From Daedaleopsis sinensis (taxonomy: Eukaryota > Basidiomycota > Agaricomycetes > Polyporales > Polyporaceae): a stretch of 64,000 nucleotides of DNA. Shown here piece by piece: positions 42,799 through 54,705 of the stretch. How positions within the stretch are numbered: the stretch's first letter is position 1; every line of letters begins with the position of its first letter. The notes beneath the pieces were generated by a model. That model worked only from the letters and a program-made list of their open reading frames with translations. It had not been told where the DNA came from and did not search any database. The stretch covers positions 3,162,001 to 3,226,000 of the forward strand of contig CM066309.1 of assembly GCA_033807695.1 (NCBI GenBank), given 5' to 3'. Position numbers and translations under genes: made by a program.

Positions 42799-43785
42799 TT
42801 GTATGCGCGGTTGGAGGAGCGGTAGAGATAGATGGCGGTGTCGTGTGTTGGCAGAAGCAGAAGGAATTTCACTCGCTGAGTCGCTCGTCTGCACTCCACA
42901 CGCCGACGTCGTTGGGCGACCCTCGCGGTCTCCATCTGAACGACCAAGACATGTGCATGATCATTGATTCCCCGCGACGCCATAACCCCTGTCAATTCGT
43001 CGTGTCGACGAGGAATGGAATGTGAGTCCCGAGTCAGTCGTAGTCAAGAAGTGCTGGCACTACTAGTATGAGGTGCTGCATGCTGGCATGATGCAGCTGC
43101 ATCTATTCGTGCCTGCGCTGTGCTTGATCGAAGCTTCTCATTGCATCCCGAGTCTTCGTTGACCGGTGCGTATGACCGTTGAGCGTCAACGACGATAAAT
43201 CCGTGGTCAATTGCCCCTTGACCACCCGCTGGCATCCGTATGCATCATCTCAACGATTCATTCTTGGGGCAGTGCGATGAGGTTGACGCTGCGGCCAGTC
43301 AGGGCCAGCCCCTTCTGTCTAACGAGAACTTACAGCAGCAAGAACGCGGTGATCACGTTGATCCAGACCGATGTTCCCGCTCCGGAGTCCGCAGCACGGG
43401 ATATGAGGTTCGTCCACCCTCCTCACATCATAAATGCTCACAATTGCTTGCTTGATCCTCGCTTAGAAGCAAGAAGCAAGGGACAAGGCCCGACCCCACC
43501 CCACGAACCGTCCTTGACCCTTCTTTATGCACCGTTCGCGTCCCTCGCGCGTGTGCGGATTTATACATAGTACGTGGCTATACGGGCAATAAGAAGCTGC
43601 CGGTGCGCCTACGGTGCGCCCAGGTATGTATCAAGTTCGGTAATAGGCGACTCCACTTTGCTCCATAGGACAACGGGGTTGGTTGCCATCGCAGCAACAA
43701 GATGTCCTTTGCTGCGAAGACGTCTGCTCGAGATGCACCCTCGATGCTTGATGTACAGCCGGTGGAGCGCACGCTTGCCCTCCCA
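42799..43785. other. Intergenic region, no supported gene
   Basis: 3' region of ATP17 and upstream region of the CBM19-like gene. Near 43310-43380 both strands show short suggestive peptides (see rejected items) but no complete gene. Confidence 0.45.
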
Positions 43786-43793
43786 CATATAAG
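43786..43793 (+). promoter_or_regulatory. TATA box of the CBM19-like gene
   Basis: CATATAAG about 205 bp upstream of the ATG at 43999, followed by C/T-rich sequence. Confidence 0.45.
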
Positions 43794-43998
43794 CCCGTCG
43801 GGGGGGGCGCAGGACCTCAGAACAACATCCTTGTTCCCACTTTACGAGCCCGGTGCTCTTACCCCCTTCACGTCGCCCGAGCCCATTCCATCGTCTGTGC
43901 ACTTTGTGTCTCCTTCATCCAGCTAGTCTGTCCCCCACCCATCGCTCCTTCAACCACTCCTCGAGCTGATCACTTCGCACGACCCCGACTCCATCATC

Positions 43999-45149
43999 AT
44001 GTTCTCCACCAAGCTCACCGCCTTCGTACTCCTCGCCTTCGCCGCCGTGTCCCAGGCCGCGCCTGCCGACTTCAAGAAGCAGAACGCGCTCGACGCGCAG
44101 GCACTCAACGCCAAGTTCGCGTCCCTCACCGCGTCCTCTCCCTGCACCAGTGAGTATCCATCGTGCATCATGCACACAACCTTATACTGCCGATGTTGAC
44201 CACCTCTACCTCTATGGCAGCTGGGGACCAGGCGTGCGTTGACGGCGGCTTCGCGCAGTGCGTCGACGGCAAGTTCGCCGTGACGCCGTGCTCGGGCGGC
44301 ACGAGCTGCTTCGCCCTCCCACTCGTCAACAAGGCCGGCACGTCCCTCACGTGCGACTCCGCCGAGGACGCTGCCGCCCGCATGACCGCCGCCGGGGCTA
44401 CCGGTGGCGTCGACGGCAAGGGCGGCAGCGGCAGTGGGGCGGGCAGCGGCAAGGGCGGGAAGGGCGGCTCGAGCGATACCGCGACTGCGACCGCCACCGA
44501 CTCCTCTGCAGCCACTGCCACGGACTCGACGGTGGCTACGGACACCGCGACCGCTGTCGGCAGCACCGACACAGCAATCGCGACCGGGAGCACTGATACC
44601 GCAATCGCCACCGGCACCGACACCGCAATCGCCACCGGCACCGACACCGCAATCGCCACCGGCACCGACACCGCGATCGCCACCGGCACCGACACCGCGA
44701 TCGCGACCGCAACCGCCACTGGAACCGGCGAGGGCGCGGGTACCGACTGCGCGCAGACCGTCACTGTCACCGTGACTGCCGGCGGCGAGGGCGCGACGGG
44801 CACCGCGACCGACTCTATTGCGACCGACACCGCTGCCGCGACTGGGACCGGGAGCACCGACACTGCTATCGCGACCGACACCGCGACTGGCACCGGTGAA
44901 GCTACCGCGACTGGGACGGGTGAAGCCACTGCGACCGGAACTGGCGAGGCCACTGCGACTGGGACCGGTGAGGCCACTGCAACTGGGACCGGCGAAGCCA
45001 CCGCGACCGGAACTGCCGAGGCTACCGCGACCGGGACTGGCGAGGCTACCGCGGCCGCGACCGCCACCGAGGTCACGAAGTCGGGCGACAAGAAGAAGTC
45101 CACCGTCTTCTCTCCCAACGCCCGCCGCTCGCAGCTGAACCGCCTCTGA
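43999..45149 (+). CDS. Secreted protein with CBM19-like chitin-binding domain and Thr/Ala repeats
   Basis: Two exons: 43999-44149 and 44221-45149; 359 aa. A signal peptide is clear (MFSTKLTAFVLLAFAAVSQA, cut near residue 20). Residues about 45-105 hold six cysteines in a CBM19-like pattern: CTAGDQACVDGGFAQCVDGKF, TPCSGGTSCFALPLVN, SLTCDS. CBM19 domains bind chitin. The next 220 residues are low-complexity Gly/Ser then Thr/Ala/Asp/Gly repeats (TDTAIATG and GTGEATAT), very likely heavily O-glycosylated. The C-terminus KKKSTVFSPNARRSQLNRL is basic, without a GPI signal. The repeat units are 24 bp and nearly identical in DNA. Location in the cell wall or secreted matrix is inferred. Confidence 0.82.
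44561..44710 (+). repeat. 24-bp tandem repeat, array 1 (TDTAIATG)
   Basis: About six units of 24 bp encode TDTAIATG in the CBM19-like protein. The central units are identical in DNA, so the array is young and may be length-variable. Confidence 0.85.
44880..45060 (+). repeat. 24-bp tandem repeat, array 2 (GTGEATAT)
   Basis: About seven units of 24 bp encode GTGEATAT. The period equals that of array 1 but the sequence differs. Confidence 0.85.
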
Positions 45150-46229
45150 GGGCTGAGGGCTGAGGGCTGAGGGCGCGTCCTGCTCCCAGCTCCCCGCTCC
45201 CCGTGCCCAATCCCCCCCCCCCCCCCCCCTCCCGCATGGACATAGACATGGACGTTGACTAGTTGCGCGCGACTGGCGAGGGGAAAACGCATGATGCGTG
45301 CGGATCGAGACGAGCTGCGCTGCGCGCATGCATGCATGCATACACTTCACTAGTAGTACTTACACTTACGCTTCTTGCGGCGCCCCGAAGTGCTCTGGGG
45401 CTGCCGCCCTCGTCGGCCTGTATATCTGTAGCATACTTAGTACCTACTTAGCTCGTGCACCGAATGAGACACTTGCGCGACGCGCGGTGACAGAACGTTC
45501 ACGGGGCTGCAATTGACCTCGCCATGTGCACGCGTGTACTCCGATGGTGGGATCATGGATGTGTTTTTTGCGAGTGAGTCGTTACGTCCATGCATCCTGA
45601 ACGTTGAGCGTTGAACGTTGAACACCCTTGAACACCCCATGTATAGCTACTTGGGCTGTCTCGTCTACGACACCGCCGGAACCCATACGGTTGCCGTACG
45701 TAGCTATTTAGGCTAACCGGCCTAATTCTTGACTCGGGCAAGAAATGCTAGTATATGTATATGCATACATGCATGTGTACACTGGTCAATATAGGCGTGC
45801 GCCACGGTGCATGATGTATACGTAGGTACAAGCCTGCAAGCGACTCCAACAACAGACGCGACACGAGCGAACGTCCGCGAACCAACTCGCGCGGGAAGGG
45901 GATAAGTTAGGTATAGTAAAAGTATACATCGTTGTTAGAGTACGTCCATGCATGCGGTGGGGTCGCCAGAGTGCTGGGACGGACGGGCGAAGGGTGGGTG
46001 CAGGTATGATATATCTAATGCGTGAGGATGGATGCGGCGGGGCGAGGGATGAGTGTGCAAATGCGCTGTAAGATATGGGTACGGGTGTGGTGGGTGTGGG
46101 ATGTGGGATGTGTGTCGCGAGCATTGGACGAGGAGAAGTGTGCAGTATGCGTGCAGATAAGAGACAGATCTACGGGGTGCCGAAGGAAGGGGGCCCGGCA
46201 CGGGAACGGGAACGGGAACGGAAACCGGG
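45150..46229. other. Intergenic region with simple repeats
   Basis: No gene is seen. It holds three or four copies of GGGCTGA right after the stop (45148-45172), a run of about 18 C (45212-45230), repeated ATGC (45325-45340), GTTGAAC words (45600-45622) and GGGAAC hexamers at 46200-46222. The last run abuts the ubiquitin protease stop. Confidence 0.65.
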
Positions 46230-49200
46230 TCAGACACGCTCGTACATGCAGATGTACGCCTTGGCCTTCAGAACCTCCTCAAGGGTGGTGAGCTTTACGA
46301 CGGTGTCGCTGATATACGCCCACTGCCTCACGGACGGCTGGCTGTCCGTCGAGTGACTTGTGCGATCAGATGCGGAAGCAATCGACGGAGGAGAGGAAAC
46401 AGGCTTCTCGGACTCGGACGAAGGCGTTCCGGAGGCGGTGGAAGGGGTGCTCGCAGGCAAAGCGGTGTACGCGACATAGTGTCCGCCGAGCTACCCAGTG
46501 CGGATGCCAGTCAGCTCAGCCACGGGGGTGGAGCGAAGGGTAATTAGACTCACCATGTTGCCGATGTGCACCACGACGGCATATAGCCGGTACATACAGC
46601 ACTCGGAAGGTTGCTTGCTCTTCCTCCTCTCCTTCTCCCTCTCCAACCGGTCGTGCGTGTGTTCCGCCCGTTTCGGCGCGAGGAACGGCGCGAGATCGAG
46701 ATGCTCGGGGAACGCCACGAACTCGTCCAGCTTCTTGAACCCGCCCGAGAGGGACACCGCGTGGTTCTTGCCCGTCTGCTGGAAGCGCTTGAGGTGGATG
46801 ACGAGGATCGGCGGCGGCGTGCTGATCAGGTAGCGCTTGTACATCCGCCGGGGCACGACCTGCTTGGACCGCGAGATCTGCCTGTCCTGTACGCGGGCCG
46901 TAGGCTTCCCGTTCAGTTTTGGTGACGAGTGCGGCGACGCCAGGTGGTCCGACAGCTTCTCGATCGATGATCTGGGGGAGAGTGACGGCGACGCCGAGCC
47001 CTCTGAGCACACGGACGACGGCGCGGAGGTGTCGCTTGCCGAGTCGTCGTAATCCTCGTCCGAGCTTGTCCCGCTGTCTTGTGCACCTTCCCTGTTCAAC
47101 TTCGAGCGTCCTCTCCGTCGAGCCTTGGGTGTGAGTAGCGAGTCGGACGAGAACGAGAGGCCGATCACCGCACGCGTGGAGGACCACGTCCGGTTGAGCA
47201 CCTCCCTCGTCATCGCAGGAGCATTTGCGAAGATCGACTCGGGCGTATCGGGCTCAGTCGTGGAGATCTGCGGGATCGGCAAGCCGCCGTATGTGCTTGC
47301 AGGCAGCACGCTGTCCTTGCGCGCATGGGAGGGGAGAGGAGACACGGGCCGTGAAGACGACGCGGACACCGTCGTAGGCGCCGTCGAAGCTAATGTCATG
47401 TTGTCTGGGGTGCTGAATCTCTGGTCCGTCGTCGTCGAGACGCGAGAGGTCGATGCCGGAGAGACGCGGCCGTTGTCGAGGTCAGGAGAAGACGTCGTCG
47501 AATCATCTCCTCCACCTAGGCCTGGTGGGGCTTTCGGGGGCGCAGATTCAGGTGCCTGCGCTGCGCTCTGTCCAGATTTGCTGGACGATACATCGCTGCC
47601 CGATTCGCTTTCGGTGTCCGAGTCGTCGTCAGGAGCCGCGGACGGCTGGTACAGCCCGTTCGCGATCTTCCAGCATCGGTGGCATCCGACCATGTTCTCT
47701 CCGTCGAGGATCTCCACGGCGGTGAACATCCGCAGACACTCCTCGATACCCGGCAGATGCCCGAGCTTGGCCCAGAGCGCTTGGGTCGCAACCGCAGCGG
47801 TCCCGGCTGCGCCAGGCCCACCGGCAAGCGCAGTCTGCAGGATTGTGAGCGGGTTCCCCGTGACGGGATGGACATCCGCGAGCACGCGCCGGAGGTAAGC
47901 CAAGTCCTCCTCGGAAATCTTGGGGGTTACCGGCGACTTCGCGGGACCGTCGTATTGGTGACTGCGCGGCTTGAAGGGGTTCGCAGATGAGCGTCTTGAG
48001 GTAGACGGCCGCTGCATAGGGATGGAGGGAAGTCGCGGGGACGTTCCGGGCGACGACGGCCGTGTCCTCCCTGCTTCCGACGTCTCTCCAGTGTCCGAGG
48101 GGGGGTCGTGCACTGACGCGCCAGGGACTAGCGAGCCGGTGCGCGGGGAGCGCGCCTCCGCCCGCCGCACGACGCGGATGGCGTCCTTGATCTCGGGCTT
48201 GCGTCCGCGCTCACTGGCACGGCTGGACGGACGCGAATCCTTGTCCCGATCCTTGCTGAGCTTCATCGACACGCTGATCCGGCGCGCAATCTTGCCCCAC
48301 GCGTCGCCCTTGTCCTTCTTTTCCCGCCCCTTCTCCCCCGCGACCGCCGATTCCACCTCGACGTTCGTCCAGTCGTCCGTCTTCAGTGCGCTGTCGGCTT
48401 CAACGACGTCATCGCCCGCGCGCGCCTTCTCCTCGTCCTCCGCTATTGCAGATTGGACCCCCGCGGGCGCGGAACTCGAACTGGCCATGTCCCTGACCAC
48501 GTCCCGCCCCTCGTCTTCCTCACCTGGATGGTCGAAGCTCTTTCGTCGCGGCTCCACGCTCGTCGGGGGCTCTTCCTCGTGTATCGCTACCTCAGCGCTC
48601 CTCCGCGCCGGACTCGCGGGGACGGACGACGCGCGCCACACTCCACGACCCCCGCTCCCACTCCCGCTTCCGTTCGAGCTGTCTGCAGCGCCAGATGCGG
48701 GAGGCCGTATGCGCAGTTTCCGCGCGATCTTCTTGATCCGGTCACGTTTCCGGCCCTTGGCATAGTCTTCTGGCTTGATACTCAAGCTGAGGTCATTGAA
48801 GTCCTCGTGCGTGACCGACACCTTCTTGCATTTCTCGCAGACGAGGATGCTTGCGAGCTGGCCGCCGAAGAGCATGTCCACAAAAGACTCCAGTTTCTCC
48901 TCTTCAATTGGCTCTTCAGGCAAGGGACGGTCAAGATCTAGCGATGGGGAAGTGGCAGGCAGAGAAGACGTTTGGGGCAATGGGAGTGCGGGGGATGATA
49001 ATGGTGGTGATGCAGCGGCGGAATCGGCTCTCCGCTTACGTTTCCCTTTCGTCTTCGGCGGTGGTGGTTGGCGTTTCTTGATGATCTGTGGTAGAACCAG
49101 GACACGAGTTAAGAGTTGGGCGTGCCGAGCTGCACTTCGACCGAGTCCACTCACATCGACCTCCTCCATACGCATTGCGTCCAACATGTGTCGCAGAAAC

Positions 49201-50213
49201 TCATGTGCATCTTGCTGTCGGAAGTCGAGGTACTGGTCGTACTTTCGACCGATTGTAGTGAGGATTTCTCTGCAAAGCCGGGCCGGTTAGTACGCAGGCA
49301 CAGAGGGAAATTTAGGGGATATGACATTTATACGGTGATCGGAAATGTCGCCCTTGCATAATAGAATGTGTAAAGAAGTAGAGAGCCCCGTAGAGATTGG
49401 GAGATCGCATATGCCGCGCAACAATGCGCCCAGCTGCAAATGCATTCGTGACGTCTGAGCTTACGCCCACGCCCTGCGCACGGCAAATCGTGATAAGTGA
49501 CTCGCGAGTCGCTGGACAGGGGCATTGTGTGGGCCAACGGGGATACGACGACAGCATCAATCTCAGCCTGCCGTTTAAGAGCCGAGGCCGATGGTAGAGT
49601 ATCGGAGAAGTGAACCTCCGAGAACAGATTGAGCATGGCCGATGTCGGCGGCGGGCGGCGTGCCGCATACAGCCGGCCACTCGTATCACCTCCAACACCC
49701 AACTCCCAGGAATCGACAGGGGGAGTTGCGCCCAGATACGAGCAACGATAGAGAGCACACTCACTTGGGGCTCTGGCTCTCTCTGCGCCTCGCCTCCTGG
49801 CTCTCCCAGGCCTTCTTCATCACACGCGTGAAGACGTCGCCAAGCGGCATGCCGTCCGCCCACTCGTGTTCGTCGGGGCCACCCAGCCCGTGGCCATTGG
49901 TAAGCTGCGGTGATCGGCGCGCCAGGATGGGGGGACCATGAGGAGGTTGCAGGGTTTGTGGTAGGGTTTGGAAGTAGATGAGGTCGTGTAAAGGGCGCGT
50001 CGCGATGAGCTGCAAACACAATCCGACGGTCGGCGGATGGACGGATAGTCTGAAGGAAACTACACGTACGCCCTGGAGTGTCGAGTTCATGAAGCAGGTG
50101 TTGCCGTGGTTGATGAAACCGGGCGGCAGGTTCGCATCCTTCTCCTCCTCCTCCCGCCGCTTCTTCTCCCAGTACAACTCCTGCGGTGTCTGCTTGTTCT
50201 TGGCCTTGATCAT
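46230..50213 (-). CDS. Ubiquitin carboxyl-terminal hydrolase (USP family)
   Basis: Five exons: 50213-50070, 50009-49765, 49269-49155, 49085-46554, 46490-46230; 1098 aa. The Cys box is GNTCFMNS with catalytic Cys40, and QQDAHEFLRHML follows. The His box is LGGHYVAYT (about His1016), followed by WAYISDTVVKLTTLEEV with the acidic residue. Zinc-ribbon pairs CEKC (about 250) and CHRC are separated by a long Ser/Pro-rich insert; a second insert lies before PPPILVIHLKRFQQTGKNHA. The enzyme cleaves ubiquitin from proteins, and the large disordered inserts probably carry targeting or phosphorylation sites. It most resembles the USP16/45 group, a weak assignment. The ATG at 50213 was chosen because TATATAA lies only about 45 bp upstream. 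Intron 2 is about 495 bp. Confidence 0.88.
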
Positions 50214-50252
50214 GTCGATAGTGGTCCCCGTCGGATAGCGCAAGGGCACGAA

Positions 50253-50261
50253 TTATATAGG
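50253..50261 (-). promoter_or_regulatory. TATA box of the USP gene
   Basis: CTATATAAT on the - strand lies about 45 bp upstream of the ATG at 50213. It implies a very short 5' UTR and rules out longer N-termini. Confidence 0.5.
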
Positions 50262-51113
50262 GAAGTACTGCGCAGCGCCTGGTGCGAGGAGAAGGGCGAA
50301 GATGAGCAAATTTGGCTACGGAGCGCAGCTCGTCGAAAGGATGGACGTTGGCAGATGTGCCGAGGACGTCGCGGGCGACGTGGCGGGGTGTGAGGAGGGG
50401 TGGGGTATGGAGGTGAGGTATGGGGATTTAGCTGGTCTGACATTCAGCTCAGGCACGTTGAATAACATTAATATTGCCCACCGGCCCTCGTCGCGTTCCC
50501 ACACTCATCCATCTCCCGCATCTTTCCCCTTCTTTCTCACGCAGTATGTAGTCCTCTTGAAAGGATGCGCCGTTGCCATTAGTATTAATGTCCTTCGTCC
50601 GCGTCATCTCATCTCATCTCAAAACCTGCAGAACCCTCTGAAGGTAAGTAAAGGGTCAATATCCACAAGATATCTACTTTCACCTCAAGCTAATGTACTC
50701 AGAGTCAGCCGCAGCGAAGCAGTTCCCGTACTTATCGGGACGGCGTCGATCCAGATCTTGCGGCCCGCTTTCCGCGCACGTGACCAGTGGCAACACTGCC
50801 ACTGTGTGGACGAGTTCCCGGGGAGCCTACTATGTAGTGTAGGCTACAGTCTGCTACAGTGGCAGCGTCGCCTTCACCTAGGTACACTTGTCATGCTAGA
50901 GTGGAATCTACTAATACAAATGTGACGACCCAGATATGTTGAAAGTCTGGGAGGGCCGGATTATGTTGAATACCCGACTAAACTACTTTCCTTGGTCCTG
51001 CCCGTCCGCCAACGCCGCTCAAGACCGCACGGCCGCATCCTGCGCGCCACTTCTAATATGATGCAGCCGAGCCAAGCACAAGACACCCCAGCGAACTCAC
51101 CAACACGAGCACC
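50262..51113. other. Spacer, no supported gene
   Basis: It lies between the USP promoter and the 3' end of the SHMT gene. A + strand open frame of 207 codons (from 50302) has no recognisable domain and lies over the USP promoter; it is not called. Confidence 0.45.
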
Positions 51114-53020
51114 TCACTCGGCCTCCTCGATCCCAGCAGGGCGCGTCAGCGTCGAGACGTCGACGCCGGGGAGCGGCCACCTGCGCGCGAACGCGCGCAC
51201 CTCCTTGCCGAGCTCCGCGACCTGCTGCGCGCCGACCTTGCCCTCCTCGGGCGTCGTGGCCACGCGGACGAAGTCCTTCAGGAGCTTGCTGCCCGCCTCC
51301 TTCTGGAGCACGAGCGAGAGCTGCACCGCGCGGTGCAGGAAGTCCGCGACGACTTTCATGTCCGCCTCGGTCATGTCGCGCGAGGTCAGCGCGGCCGTGC
51401 CGAGCCGGATACCCCCGGGCACCTGCGCGGACGCGTCACCCGAGACCGCGTTCTCTGTGGACGGGGTCAGTGTGGGCGGCGCAGATAGAGCGGGGCAGGA
51501 CGCACTGTTGATGGTGATGCCAACCAGATCACAGAGCTTTTCGAGCTTGCTGCCGGTGAGGCCGAGAGGGCGGAGGTCCCAGAGGACGAGGTGGTTGTCG
51601 GTGCCGGACGTCTGGAGCTTGTACCCGCGGGCGACGAGCTCCTGGCCGAGCGTCGTCGCGTTCGCGATGACCTGCTTCGCGTATGCCTTCCATGTCGGCT
51701 GGCATGCCTGAAGGAGCGCGGTCGCGATACCGGCGATAGTCTGTAATGTGTGGTGAATATGGATGACATCATACGGGATGAACGGAGGGCCGTACGTTGT
51801 TGTGCGGGCCACCCTGGCATGCGGGGAAAACTGCCTCGTTCACGCGCTTTTCAAGGTCCTTGGCCTTCTCCAAATCCTTCCTGAAGAAAATGAGACCGGC
51901 ACGAGGGCCACGGAGGGTCTTGTGTGTGGTGGTCGTGACGACGTCGCAGTACTCGAAGGGGTCCGCGAGTTCACCAGCCGCAACGAGACCGCTGGTGTGA
52001 GCGATGTCGGCCATGAGGAAAGCACCGTGCTGGTCGCAGATCTCACGGAGGGTCTTGTAATCCCAGTCTCGCGGGTACGCGGACGCACCGCAGATGAGCA
52101 GACGGGGCTTGTAGATCTTCGCCAGTGACGCAAGGTTCTTGTAGTCGATGAGCTGGGTCGCGGGGTCAAGAGCGTACGGGAGCGACTGGAAGTAGATCGA
52201 GGAGGCCGTCATCTTCTTCTTCGCCGTCTGCGGTACCAAGCACGAATTTGATTGAGAATTTGACTGAGCAGGAGGAAGTCGATAATATTGAGTGACATAC
52301 GTAGTAACCGTGCGTCAAGTGACCGCCATCGGGAAGACCAAGACCCATCAGACGATCCTGAGGCTGGATGAGGGCCGTAAGTGCAGCAAAGCTAGTGACA
52401 TATTGTCAGTAAATATTCTCGCACGAGCGATAACGGGTACAACACACTTGGCGGTCTGTGAGATGATATGTCAATTCACGTCATGTCGGGTAGGCGGACG
52501 CGGGAGGAGTTACGTACACTTCCTGAGTATGGCTGGACGTTAACGCCCCACTTGGCAGCATCGAGGTGGAAGGCCTGGAGAGCACGCTTCTGGCAGAGGA
52601 GCTCAAGCTCGTCGACGTACTCATTCCCACCGTAGTACCTGGCGTTGGGGAGACCCTCGGAGTACTTGTTGGTGAGGATGGAGCCGTTGGCCTCCATCGT
52701 AGCACGGCTGGTTAAATTCTGCGCCCCGAGATAAGTGTGATGCGTTAAACGGGACGAGCGAGAAGCTGACCTCGGACGCGATGAGCTCCAGACCCGAGAA
52801 CTGCCTCCATGTCTCCTTGTCGATGATGTTCTGCACCTCGGGGTCGACCTCCGCGAGGGGGGTGTAGAGGACCTTGTTCTGCAACGAAGGGTGAGCGTGG
52901 GGGCAGCGAGAGAGTGAGGTAAGGGCGACAGACGTAGTCTGGAGTGCTGGCCATCGTTCTGGAGAACTGGGAGAGTCGTCGAGGGGAGGCGCGGAGGGGG
53001 CGAGAGAGAAGACGAAACAT
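51114..53020 (-). CDS. SHM: Serine hydroxymethyltransferase, probably dual-targeted
   Basis: Eight exons: 53020-52934, 52878-52771, 52718-52518, 52455-52448, 52391-52301, 52227-51796, 51740-51506, 51454-51114; 500 aa from the first ATG. This PLP enzyme interconverts serine + tetrahydrofolate and glycine + 5,10-methylene-THF. Motifs are [65 protein letters not shown] (PLP Lys268 in the long form) and NKNAVSGD. The leader [20 protein letters not shown] has six Arg and no acidic residue, typical of a mitochondrial presequence. An in-frame ATG at 52954 gives a 478-aa form beginning MASTPDY, like cytosolic SHMT. Exon 4 is only 8 nt, yet restores the conserved GSTANFAALTAL segment. Confidence 0.94.
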
Positions 53021-53510
53021 CGAAAAAAATCGAGGGCTGGTGCTATAAGCCAAGTCAGACCCTCTTGAATCATTCGCCACGAGGGGAAGTCACGTGCACG
53101 CGCATGAAATTGACTCGCGTTTGAATCGCGCGCTACTTCCCGTCTTCCCAATCTTTAGCCTCTCTCTTGCCCTCCTTTGGCCGTGTACATGGGAATGAAC
53201 CTCTCGCGCGCTACGAAACTCTGACATATGCGTTGTCACCTTCTGCGGCTGCTCATACTCTGCAAGAAGAAACTATTCAGTTAATTGATCGTTGAGTTCA
53301 AGACCCAAATGAATCTGTGTTGGTGTTTTAACAGCCAGTACTCGTGTTTCACATAGTCTTAGCAAACACTCTAGGGCCTCACTCTCCAGCTCAAGCTCCA
53401 CATGCCAGGTTGAGTCAACTGAACATCGAAGCTCGAGGAACACACTAAATAGTGAGCGATTTCAACCTATCCACGTGTTCGCTGCACTCCGTGTCCCATC
53501 GGCTCGTGCC
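53021..53510. other. Upstream region of SHMT, nothing else recognised
   Basis: It contains the SHMT promoter and the left flank of the inverted-repeat element. No gene is seen. Confidence 0.5.
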
Positions 53511-53740
53511 TAGCGGCAGGCTCCAACGCACCGTCGCTTCGAGTTGAGGGGCTGATCTCGCTGGTAGAGGTGGAGGAGGAGTAATAACTAGTAGCGTAAC
53601 GTAAGCTAAATTATTCACAGCGCTACTCAGACTAGATCACGTGTATAGTTTGTTCCCCTCAACTCTCAGCGACGGCTGCCACAAAACACATACAAATATA
53701 TGGAGCCCGGTCAAAAGACGCCCGAAGCGTCCCCATTAGG
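53511..53740 (+). repeat. Left inverted arm
   Basis: It starts TAGCGGCAGGCTCCAACG and ends GAAGCGTCCCCATTAGG. Inside it, CGTCGCTTCGAGTTGAGGGG (near 53532-53551) and its imperfect complement CCCCTCAACTCTCAGCGACG (near 53655-53674) form a nested inverted repeat. Confidence 0.85.
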
Positions 53741-54705
53741 AAGGTGTTATTCTTTGGCGTCTACAGCATTATCTCCAAGCGAGAGTTTCTCGACTGCCAT
53801 ACCGGGTGACGCGATACTCACCTTCGCGCGCTTGACACACCAAGTTTGCTGATAATATGCTACTGATTGCTCAAATCTTTGTACATGGCTTGTTTGGCAT
53901 GAATTACGTGTAATAGCTTAGATTATTGATTTTGCAATGATATCCGGGGTACAGCAACTATTGTGCTGCAGCGTGCACCATGCGCAGATGTCGAATTTGT
54001 GTCGGTAGTACTAAGGAAAATTGGTGGTGTAAGTTGTTGTGTTCAGGACTCGGAGCAAGTTATAACTGTACTACTAATGCTTGTGTGGAATTGCACTAGT
54101 CTGTGCCCGTTTGCAGGTACTGCAAGCCATGATCACTGCCGCTTCAGAAGTCAATAACTTGGGCGGCCTTTGTTGATGATGCAAACTACTAAGTGGCCGG
54201 GCAGGTGATGTACTCAGAGTTGAACTGCCAGCCTGGTTTCCAAGCACCACCGGTTGCTCGTTCACTGGCATGTTCAAAGTTGAACTTCATTATTCCCACT
54301 TGAGCCTGGTCTTAGTTGCAGACTCGCAGCAGAGCCATTCCAGTGGCAGAAGTTCACTCATCAACAACGAGTCACAGGCCACCATGGAGGAACATGTATA
54401 TACTAGTATATCTGAGTATGTCGACGTCAATTATTCACGCAGTGCACCAAAATCTGGGGATGTGAACAGGTCGAGGAGGACGTGGATACACAGAGAAGTA
54501 TGCAGACAATTTGCAGCAGCAGATCTACAGGTGCCAAACTCAGGGCAGCAGACTCTGAGACTCGGAATGTGAGTGCTTCAAGCAGATAGTTCTTAGTAGA
54601 GTTGGCAGCCAGGAGTCAGCCTGTCAGCCAGAGCGGCGCCTCGTTGTTAAAACGTTAACAGCTTATGGCGCTTACATAATTCCTATTTCTCGCTAGCCGA
54701 AGTAA

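Noticed and set aside
43240..43460. Possible small mitochondrial leader on + (MRLTLRPVRASPFCLTRTYS) or a PMP3-like membrane peptide on - (GTSVWINVITAFLLL)
   Set aside because: The two readings exclude each other and neither extends to a complete gene with consistent splicing.
43950..45350. Very long - strand open frames opposite the CBM19-like gene
   Set aside because: They are shadows of the 24-bp repeats (Val/Ala or Gly-rich translations); the + strand has signal peptide, cysteines and intron.
50302..50925. + strand open frame of 207 codons
   Set aside because: It overlaps the TATA box and promoter of the USP gene and shows low-complexity sequence without a domain.
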